From assembly GCF_008001035.1 (NCBI RefSeq), contig NZ_CP042856.1:1674001-1738000 (forward strand): a DNA stretch of 64,000 nucleotides, read 5' to 3'. The position numbers were made by a program, and so were the translations under genes. Positions 58,367 to 64,000 of this stretch are shown here, piece by piece. The notes beneath the pieces were generated by a model. That model saw only the letters and a list, made by a program, of their open reading frames with translations. It did not search any database and was not told where the DNA came from. Source of the DNA: Salinibacterium sp. dk2585 (lineage in GTDB: Bacteria > Actinomycetota > Actinomycetes > Actinomycetales > Microbacteriaceae). Each line of letters opens with the position of its first letter. The stretch's first letter is position 1.

Positions 58367-59172
58367 TGCTCATTGCCCTGCTTTTCGTCTCCGTCGGCGT
58401 GGCCGACATCGCGCGAGAACGCTTCCGCAAGCCGGCCGGGCCGCTCGTGGGAGCTGTCGCGGGCACAACTGCCGCAGTGCTCGTGGCCCTGGGTCTCGGC
58501 ATCCCTCTCGTGTGGAGTGTCGCGGTCGTCGGCGTCATGCTGGCCTGGGTTGCCTCCACCGCGCTCCCCTCAAGCGGCCAGAGCAGCTACCTCAAGCTCG
58601 CCATACTTGGGGTCTCGACAGTCGCGGCGTGGGCTTTCCCCGTCGTGCAGGCGGATCACAACGGGGCGATCGCGTCCTGGTACCGGCAGCTCCCCTACGG
58701 CATCGTCGAAGAGGTGAGCCTCGAGACCTTCGTCCTCGCAGTCGCCAGCGTGCTGCTACTGGTCGAGACATCGAACATCATCGTGCGGCTCATCCTGGCG
58801 GCCGTGCCACGCGCAGCGTCCACGTCGCCGCCGCCGGCCCCGCCAACTCGCCGCTCCTGGTTCTCCCTGTCGCGCGAGCCCGCCGTGAGCCCGGCCCCGA
58901 CCGGTGAGCTCCCCCTCAAGGGCGGGCGCATCCTCGGCCCCTTCGAGCGCGTGTTCCTCTTCGCCCTCATCATGGCGGGCCAGTTCACGGCGCTCGCAGC
59001 GCTCGTCGCGGCGAAGGGCATCATCCGGTTCCCGGAGATCTCGAAAGACACCGCCCACGGCTCGAAGGCCGAGTACTTCCTCGTCGGAAGCTTCGCCAGC
59101 TGGGGCGTCGTGCTCGCCGTCGCCGTACTGCTGTATCTCACGTCGAATCAGACGGCCAGCATCACAATATAA
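58363..59172 (+). CDS. Hypothetical membrane protein partnered with satD
   Basis: 269 residues. Hydrophobic segments: MLIALLFVSVGVAD, PLVGAVAGTTAAVLVALGLG, WSVAVVGVMLAWVAS, YLKLAILGVSTVAAWAF, ETFVLAVASVLLLVET, then a cytoplasmic Pro/Arg-rich linker (about 145-195) and two C-terminal helices including FERVFLFALIMAGQFTALAALVAAKG. No transport or catalytic motif is recognised. The C-terminal part resembles DUF3307-neighbourhood membrane proteins that often follow satD, but I cannot confirm. The GTG start overlaps the satD stop (GTGA), a firm operon link. Confidence 0.78.
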   Translation: MMLIALLFVSVGVADIARERFRKPAGPLVGAVAGTTAAVLVALGLGIPLVWSVAVVGVMLAWVASTALPSSGQSSYLKLAILGVSTVAAWAFPVVQADHNGAIASWYRQLPYGIVEEVSLETFVLAVASVLLLVETSNIIVRLILAAVPRAASTSPPPAPPTRRSWFSLSREPAVSPAPTGELPLKGGRILGPFERVFLFALIMAGQFTALAALVAAKGIIRFPEISKDTAHGSKAEYFLVGSFASWGVVLAVAVLLYLTSNQTASITI

Positions 59173-59174
59173 CT

Positions 59175-59204
59175 TATACTCCGCGGTTATTAGCGCTGAG
59201 CTAA
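59175..59204 (+). promoter_or_regulatory. Second copy of the satD-type promoter/operator module
   Basis: TATACT (59175-59180), then TTAGC-GCTGA-GCTAA (59190-59204), a perfect 5-bp-arm inverted repeat. The same spacing as at 57667-57696. It lies right after the satD partner's stop and 40 nt before the VOC gene. Confidence 0.5.
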
Positions 59205-59243
59205 TCCCTTGATTGCGCGGCAGCCGCGGCGCATACTGGCGGC

Positions 59244-59597
59244 ATGCTGACGATCGGGTCCGTCGTGTGGGGAGTCCGCGACATCCCCGCTGCCGTCGAG
59301 TTCTGGTGCACCGCGCTCGACTACCAGACGCGCGAGCAGCCAGAGGTGGACTGGGCCACCCTCATCCCCCGCAATGGCGTCGGCGTGCCAATCTCGCTCA
59401 TGCAGGTGACATCGGATGCCCGCACGCACCGTCGCCATCACCTCGACCTCTACGCAGCCGACCAGCAGGCTGAAGTAGCACGGCTGCTCACCCTGGGCGC
59501 GCACGAGGTGCACGACTGGGAGTACGAGGACGACGCCGACTACGTCGTGCTCGAAGACCCAGACGGCAATCGCTTCTGCATCGTGGCCAAGGGCTAG
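59244..59597 (+). CDS. VOC/glyoxalase-family protein
   Basis: 117 residues forming two beta-alpha-beta-beta-beta repeats: SVVWGVRDIPAAVEFWCTALDY opens the first, HHLDLYAADQQAEVARLL opens the second, and the end DADYVVLEDPDGNRFCIV is the usual final strand. The metal ligand set (His/Glu) is only partly obvious, so this may be a ligand-binding rather than lyase member. CATACT lies 6 nt before the ATG; a second promoter with the satD-type operator is 40 nt upstream. Confidence 0.9.
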   Translation: MLTIGSVVWGVRDIPAAVEFWCTALDYQTREQPEVDWATLIPRNGVGVPISLMQVTSDARTHRRHHLDLYAADQQAEVARLLTLGAHEVHDWEYEDDADYVVLEDPDGNRFCIVAKG

Positions 59598-59598
59598 C

Positions 59599-60639
59599 TC
59601 ACGCTTCCGCGGCGAGCATCTCCCGCACACGGGGCAGGACCTCGCGACCATAGAGCCCGATGGACGACATGAGCTGCGCGTGCGGCATGGTGCCATTGGC
59701 GTATTTCAGGTCGAAGCGAGAGAGCCCGAGTCCTCGCACGGCACGCACGATCTTGCTGGCGACGGTCTCGGGAGAGCCGACGAAGAGGGCGCCCTGGGCG
59801 ATCTCCTGCTCGTATTCCGCCCGCGTCATGGGCGGCCACCCGCGCTCGCGTCCGATATTGTCGCGATTCGCCTTGAAGTGCGGGAACAGCTCATCGGCCG
59901 CCTGCTGGTCGCTCGCAGCGACATGCCCGGGCGAGTGAGCGCCGATCGGCAATTCGTCCCTATCGAATTGGGCGAGCGCACGCTTGTAGAGGTCAGCGTA
60001 GGGGGCGAAACGGAGGGGGTCGCCGCCGATGATCGCCAGCATGAGCGGCAGGCCAAAGTGGGCGGCGCGCACGACCGACTCGGGGCTGCCGCCGACGCCC
60101 ACCCACGTCTTGAGCGTGCCCCGCTCGAGCTTGGGGTAGACGTGCTGCTCGGTGAGCGACGAACGCATGGTGCCTGACCAGGTCACTGCGTCGTTCTTGA
60201 TGAGCTCACTGAAGAGCTCGATCTTCTCCTCGAAGAGCTGCTGGTAGTCACCCATGTCGAACCCGAAGAGCGGGAACGACTCCGTGAAGGAACCGCGACC
60301 GATGATGACTTCAGCGCGCCCGTTCGACAGCGCGTCAACCGTGCTGAAGCGCTCGAACACGCGCACTGGATCGTCGGAACTGAGCACCGTCACGGCAGAG
60401 CCGAGCTTGATGCGGGAGGTGCGTGTCGCGATGCCCGCGAGCACGACTTCCGGAGCAGACACGGCGAAGTCGGCACGGTGGTGCTCGCCAATGCCGATGA
60501 AATCGATTCCCAGCCCGTCTGCCAGCACCGCCTGCTCGACAATATTGCGGATGCTCTCGGCATGCGACAGCACACGGCCACCCGCGTCGATCATGACATC
60601 TCCGAAGGTGTCGAGTCCTAGTTCAATCTGCGCGCTCAA
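59599..60639 (-). CDS. LLM-class flavin-dependent oxidoreductase (luciferase-like)
   Basis: 346 residues in the F420/FMN luciferase-like TIM barrel: ELGLDTFGDVMIDAGGR, LGIDFIGIGEHHRADFAVSAPEVVLAGIATRT, VFERFSTVDALSNGRAEVIIGRG and LKTWVGVGGSPESVVRAA. This long HHRADFAV motif is typical of the Atu2307/SP_0267-like FMN group. Substrate unknown. Starts are uncertain: the frame permits a TTG at 60651, but the TTG at 60639 (LSAQIEL) has GAAGGA 4 nt upstream, so I prefer it; both are TTG. Convergent with the VOC gene, 1 nt apart. Confidence 0.88.
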   Translation of the reverse strand: MSAQIELGLDTFGDVMIDAGGRVLSHAESIRNIVEQAVLADGLGIDFIGIGEHHRADFAVSAPEVVLAGIATRTSRIKLGSAVTVLSSDDPVRVFERFSTVDALSNGRAEVIIGRGSFTESFPLFGFDMGDYQQLFEEKIELFSELIKNDAVTWSGTMRSSLTEQHVYPKLERGTLKTWVGVGGSPESVVRAAHFGLPLMLAIIGGDPLRFAPYADLYKRALAQFDRDELPIGAHSPGHVAASDQQAADELFPHFKANRDNIGRERGWPPMTRAEYEQEIAQGALFVGSPETVASKIVRAVRGLGLSRFDLKYANGTMPHAQLMSSIGLYGREVLPRVREMLAAEA

Positions 60640-60740
60640 GGCATCCTTCAATCTGTTTCATTGGATTCATACGTTGACATATACACGGAACTCGCACCGC
60701 ACCCGGCGTATTCCCTTCCAGCTCCGACGACAATGGATCC

Positions 60741-60953
60741 ATGAGCACATCACCACACCGCCGCTCCAATATCCGCACCTTCGCTGCGTGGGCCGTCGCA
60801 TCCGTTTCCATCGTGCTCGCCATGCTCTTCGCTGGCCTCCTGCTCCGTGACCCGAGCCTTGTCTCCGCCTGGGTCGGCCTTGCCTGCTTCGGCATCGCCG
60901 CCGTCGGGGCCGTCACGACCGTGGAACTCGAGCGCAGGGCACGCCGCAACTGA
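60741..60953 (+). CDS. Small two-helix membrane protein (70 aa)
   Basis: 70 residues with a basic N-terminus (MSTSPHRRSNIRTF), two hydrophobic helices (AAWAVASVSIVLAMLFAGLLL and WVGLACFGIAAVGAVTTVEL) and a basic C-terminus ERRARRN. Both ends are positively charged and thus probably cytoplasmic, giving a hairpin. GACAAT lies 6 nt before the ATG. Function unknown; it is divergent from the LLM gene and 72 nt from the kinase gene. Confidence 0.65.
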   Translation: MSTSPHRRSNIRTFAAWAVASVSIVLAMLFAGLLLRDPSLVSAWVGLACFGIAAVGAVTTVELERRARRN

Positions 60954-61013
60954 GCCGCGGCTCGCAAGTATCACGAAACGATATCGGCCGATGCAGAGCG
61001 TGAGGCGCGGGGT

Positions 61014-61019
61014 TAGCCT
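61014..61019 (+). promoter_or_regulatory. -10 box of the Ser/Thr kinase gene
   Basis: TAGCCT, 6 nt, ATG at 61026. Confidence 0.55.
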
Positions 61020-61025
61020 GCGTCC

Positions 61026-61961
61026 ATGAGTCACGACGCTGCCCACGACAGCGCCGTACTGTTGGGCGGTCGCTATCGCCTCGGTCCCGCGCTCGGCGCC
61101 GGCGGGATGGCCTCGGTGTATCGCTCGCGAGACATGCTGCTGGGTCGTGAGGTCGCGATCAAGGTCTATCGCTCGGCCGCACTCGACCAGGCCGAGATCG
61201 ACCGACAGGAGGCCGAGATCCGCACGATCGCGGGACTCAACCACCCGGGCCTCGTGACCGTACTCGACGCCGGCGTCTACCTGCCGCACCCCGACACGCC
61301 CACGATCTTCCTCGTGATGGAACTCCTGAGCGGCGGCAGCCTGCACGAGCGCTTGCTCCGCGGAAGGCTCGAGTCGCTCGAGGCCGCGCTCCTTGGCTAT
61401 GACATCGCGAGCGCCCTCAACTACCTTGCCGAGCGCAACGTCGTGCATCGCGACATCAAGCCCGGCAACATCCTGCTCGTGACCTACGCGCGCACCGACA
61501 CGCGCATCCACGCCAAGCTCATCGACTTCGGGATCGCAAAGAGTGACGGTCGGCCCGAGATCACGACGCCGGGCACCGCAACGGGCACCGCACAGTACCT
61601 GAGCCCCGAGCAGGCCAGCGGCGAGGAAGTCGGGCCGCCGAGCGACGTGTACTCACTCGGACTCGTGCTGCTGGAGTGCATCACGGGCGCTCGTGCCTTT
61701 CCCGGGGACTCGATCCCCTCCGCGGTCGCGCGCCTCATGCGGGACCCCGAGGTGCCGAAGGACCTGCCAGAGGAGTGGCGCACCCTGCTGGGCGCCATGA
61801 CGGCACGGAAGCCAGAGGATCGACCGGCGCTCAGCGATGTTGTCCTGGACCTCCGCACCATCGCGGTCGGCGAACTCGCTCGCGCGCACGATCCGGCTCA
61901 TGATCCCTCGGATGCCGCGGAGCCGGCGGACACGAACGGCCCCGACGTGGCGTCTTCATGA
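61026..61961 (+). CDS. Serine/threonine protein kinase (soluble Hanks-type)
   Basis: 311 residues. Kinase domain about 15-285: Gly-rich loop GAGGMASVY (about 24-32), VAIKVY with the catalytic Lys, the EIRTIAGLNHPGLV helix C, HRDIKPGN catalytic loop, DFGIAKSD (Mg loop) and GTAQYLSPEQASGE activation segment. All catalytic residues are present. There is no transmembrane helix or PASTA domain, so it is cytoplasmic, unlike PknB. The 30-residue C-terminal tail is Asp/Pro-rich. The stop overlaps the following hydrolase start by 4 nt. Confidence 0.93.
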   Translation: MSHDAAHDSAVLLGGRYRLGPALGAGGMASVYRSRDMLLGREVAIKVYRSAALDQAEIDRQEAEIRTIAGLNHPGLVTVLDAGVYLPHPDTPTIFLVMELLSGGSLHERLLRGRLESLEAALLGYDIASALNYLAERNVVHRDIKPGNILLVTYARTDTRIHAKLIDFGIAKSDGRPEITTPGTATGTAQYLSPEQASGEEVGPPSDVYSLGLVLLECITGARAFPGDSIPSAVARLMRDPEVPKDLPEEWRTLLGAMTARKPEDRPALSDVVLDLRTIAVGELARAHDPAHDPSDAAEPADTNGPDVASS

Positions 61962-62749
61962 CAGCGCACGCTCGTCGCTCCGTTGCCACGCGCGACGGAC
62001 TGCGGCTCACCGTGCACGAGTTCGGGGAACCCGACGCTCCCCCGGTGCTCGCGCTGCACGGCTTCGCCTCGAGTGCGATCGCGAACTGGAGCAGCACCGG
62101 GTGGGTGCGCGACCTGAGCAGGGCGGGCCACCGCATCCTCGCCCTCGACCAGCGCGGACACGGCGAGAGCGACGCCCCCCACGATCCCGCGTTCTACGCC
62201 ATGGATCGCTTTGCCCGCGATGTGTCCACCGTCGTCGAGGAGTACGGCCTGTCAGACGTCATGCTCCTCGGATACTCGCTCGGCGCGCGCGTGAGCTGGC
62301 TCGCAGCATCCGACTCCCCTCGTCTCGTGCGACGTGCCGTGTTGGGTGGCTTGCCATCGGGCGACCCCCTGGAGCGCTTCGACCTCGCGGCAGCGCGGGA
62401 CCTCGTCCGCTTGGGCCGGCCAATCGACGACGCGCTCACGGCGACCTTCATGCGCATGGCGTCAACGCTCCCGGGCAACGACCTCGAGGCCCTCATCGCG
62501 GTCGTGGAGGGCCTGCGGAGCGGACCCCAGGTCGACATCGCGCGCGCCCCCACCCAAGCGCTCCTCCTCGCGACCGGCACGGAGGATCCCCTCCTCGAGC
62601 AGTCCCGATCGCTCAGCGAGGCGGCTCCGGATGCCTCATTCCTCGAGCTTCCCGGCCGCCACCACTTCAACGCCCCCACCTCCCGGGACTTCCGCCACGC
62701 GGCCATCGAGTTCCTGTCGCCGAACCGCCAGGATGCGCCGCCGAGCTGA
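61958..62749 (+). CDS. Alpha/beta hydrolase
   Basis: 263 residues. HGFASSAIANW (oxyanion hole), DQRGHGESDAPHD, nucleophile elbow LLGYSLGARVSWL (Ser in GYSLG), acidic ATGTEDPLLEQ and terminal GRHHFNAPTSRDF with the catalytic His complete the triad. Small soluble esterase/epoxide-hydrolase-like fold; substrate unknown. Its ATG overlaps the kinase gene stop (ATGA), so kinase and hydrolase are co-expressed, which may or may not be functional. Confidence 0.9.
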   Translation: MTAHARRSVATRDGLRLTVHEFGEPDAPPVLALHGFASSAIANWSSTGWVRDLSRAGHRILALDQRGHGESDAPHDPAFYAMDRFARDVSTVVEEYGLSDVMLLGYSLGARVSWLAASDSPRLVRRAVLGGLPSGDPLERFDLAAARDLVRLGRPIDDALTATFMRMASTLPGNDLEALIAVVEGLRSGPQVDIARAPTQALLLATGTEDPLLEQSRSLSEAAPDASFLELPGRHHFNAPTSRDFRHAAIEFLSPNRQDAPPS

Positions 62750-62794
62750 CGGCACGAGACCTCCGCGGTGCTCGACATCTCGGCGCGGAGCCGA

Positions 62795-62800
62795 TAGCTT
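62795..62800 (+). promoter_or_regulatory. -10 box of the LysM lipoprotein gene
   Basis: TAGCTT, 7 nt, ATG at 62808. Confidence 0.5.
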
Positions 62801-62807
62801 CGCGAGC

Positions 62808-63611
62808 ATGCATCAGTTTGGGCGGCTCGCTGCCGCGGCGCTCGCCTGCCTCACCACCCTGAGCTTGGCGGCGTGCTCCTTCACGCTCGGGCCGCGGGAC
62901 AAAGCAGTGGCGAAGGGAACTTCGGCAACTCCGAGCGCCCCGTCAGAGCCGGTCACTGCACCGCCGCGGATCGAGACGCCACCGCCCGGCACCCTGCTGG
63001 CGAGCGGGGTGCTGACAGATGGCGCGGGTGCGGAGCTCAGCACCGTGACCATCACGCAGGTCGATGCCCACCACGCCACGACAGCGCTCGCGCTGGATGG
63101 CTATGAGCCCGCGATCCACTCGCTCTACGGCAGCCCAGAGTCGCCCGCGGTCGGCGACTGTCTTCCGGGAGGCCTGAACCTGGGTCTCGGGAGTCCGGGC
63201 TCGGGAGACCTACCGTTCGCAACCGAACTCGGCTCGGGCGACCCGAGCTTCATCAGGACGATACTGCTCATCCGCACGCCGAACGCAAGCGAGACCGAAG
63301 CTGCCGCGGCCGCGGGATGCCTCCACCGCGTCATCGCGGTCGCGCCCCTCATGTGGCACACAGCAGAACAGCGGACTGACCTTCACCCCGTCGACGCGGG
63401 ATCGACGAACGGGGCACGCGGCACCACGGAAAGCGCCGACGGCACCGTCCAGAGCTACACGGTGGCGAAGAACGACACCATGAGCGGGATTGCGCAGCGC
63501 TTCGGGATCACGGGTGCCGACATCAGGTATCTCAATCCCGCGCGCATCAGCACGTGCGGCGACATGGCGTGCGCCGGCGAGGTGCTCAACCTCGACCGGG
63601 CACGCCGCTAG
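62808..63611 (+). CDS. LysM-domain lipoprotein (267 aa)
   Basis: A signal peptide ending in LSLAAC (lipidation at about residue 23) is followed by a Pro/Thr-rich linker, a domain with two Cys (DCLPGGLNLG... and AAGCLHRVIAV) and a C-terminal LysM motif: SYTVAKNDTMSGIAQRFGIT then DIRYLNPARISTCGDMACAGEVLNL (abridged). LysM binds peptidoglycan, so this protein is probably held at the cell surface. The middle domain is unassigned. I reject the long upstream frame because it overlaps the hydrolase and the ATG at 62808 has a -10 box and signal peptide. Confidence 0.88.
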   Translation: MHQFGRLAAAALACLTTLSLAACSFTLGPRDKAVAKGTSATPSAPSEPVTAPPRIETPPPGTLLASGVLTDGAGAELSTVTITQVDAHHATTALALDGYEPAIHSLYGSPESPAVGDCLPGGLNLGLGSPGSGDLPFATELGSGDPSFIRTILLIRTPNASETEAAAAAGCLHRVIAVAPLMWHTAEQRTDLHPVDAGSTNGARGTTESADGTVQSYTVAKNDTMSGIAQRFGITGADIRYLNPARISTCGDMACAGEVLNLDRARR

Positions 63612-63620
63612 CCACACTCG

Positions 63621-64000
63621 CTACTGGGCAGCGCGCTCCAACACGAGTTCACGCACCCGCGCGGCATCCGCCTGGCCCTTCATGGCCTTCATGACGGCAC
63701 CGATGATCGCGCCGGCGGCCTGCACCTTGCCGTCGCGGATCTTCTCGAGCACGTCGGGCTGCGAGGCGAGTGCCTCATCGATCGCGGCGATCAGTGCGCC
63801 GTCATCAGAGACGACGGCAAGACCGCGCGCCTTGACGACGTCCTGAGGCGAGCCCTCCCCCGCGATGACGCCTTCGAGCACCTGGCGCGCGAGGCGGTCG
63901 GTCAGTTCGCCGTCCTCCACCATCGCGACGAGCTCGGAGACCTGCATGGGCGAGACAAGCGTTGCCGCGTCGACGCCACGCTCGTTCGCGATGCGCGCGA
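63621..64000 (-). CDS. gatB: Aspartyl/glutamyl-tRNA amidotransferase subunit B, C-terminus only
   Basis: About 126 codons of the 3' end; the gene continues past the right edge. The GatB_Yqey C-terminal domain is clear: [13 protein letters not shown], then [42 protein letters not shown] and [25 protein letters not shown] (abridged). GatB with GatA and GatC amidates misacylated Glu-tRNA(Gln). An ATG at 63947 is internal, not the start. Confidence 0.93.
   Translation of the reverse strand, partial: ARIANERGVDAATLVSPMQVSELVAMVEDGELTDRLARQVLEGVIAGEGSPQDVVKARGLAVVSDDGALIAAIDEALASQPDVLEKIRDGKVQAAGAIIGAVMKAMKGQADAARVRELVLERAAQ

Overview
The window is GC-rich chromosomal DNA from an actinobacterium, most likely of the family Microbacteriaceae. 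The clues are G/C-dominated third codon positions, a Microbacteriaceae-type DUF6993 lipoprotein, ClpS-DUF2017-metallopeptidase and Ku/LigD blocks, a DUF3097 protein, an Rv2578c-type radical SAM protein, and many starts that sit 6-7 nt downstream of a TANNNT -10 box (leaderless genes). Names rest on reading the translated sequence; no database search was run.

Layout. 1-7.2 kb: housekeeping genes (ettA, ssb, msrA, an aldo/keto reductase, a DMT-type exporter) and small hypotheticals. 7.2-16.0 kb: an accessory island. A broken membrane gene and an alcohol-dehydrogenase fragment lead into an 8.1-kb unit (7803-15941) with 26-bp inverted ends (23/26 identical) and a 5-bp direct repeat AGTGC on both sides. 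It carries an IS3-family element and a complete type I restriction-modification system (hsdM-hsdS-hsdR), and abuts the 3' end of a tRNA-Arg gene. 16-31 kb: orn, tRNA-His, clpS cluster, dinB, an M23 peptidase, a CDF metal exporter, the divergent NHEJ pair ku/ligD, a short-chain dehydrogenase, zapE, an acyl-CoA synthetase and glpK.

31.2-45.5 kb is an exopolysaccharide locus of the Wzx/Wzy type. A priming glycosyl-1-phosphate transferase is followed by a leftward operon (acyltransferase, GT2, GT4, a GT4 fused to an Alg14/Alg13-like transferase, GT4). A rightward operon carries Wzz-like, Wzy-like, GT2, Wzx-like, beta-helix lipoprotein and pyruvyl transferase genes. Most junctions are 4-nt stop/start overlaps. 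The genes would prime, build, decorate (acyl, pyruvyl), flip and polymerise a repeat unit.

45.5-64 kb returns to mixed chromosomal genes: PspC-like, DUF3097, a radical SAM protein behind a LexA-type SOS box, a methyltransferase, a YidC paralogue, a DUF4097 lipoprotein, NAD(P)HX epimerase, a GerW/YtfJ-like protein, a NYN-domain protein, a SatD-family gene with a membrane partner and a possible own operator, an LLM oxidoreductase, a Ser/Thr kinase, a LysM lipoprotein and the 3' end of gatB.

The points most worth following up are the 8.1-kb transposon-like restriction unit, the in-frame glycosyltransferase fusion with a Shine-Dalgarno at the seam, the duplicated promoter/inverted-repeat module around satD, the SOS box before the radical SAM gene, and the unusually visible leaderless promoter pattern.
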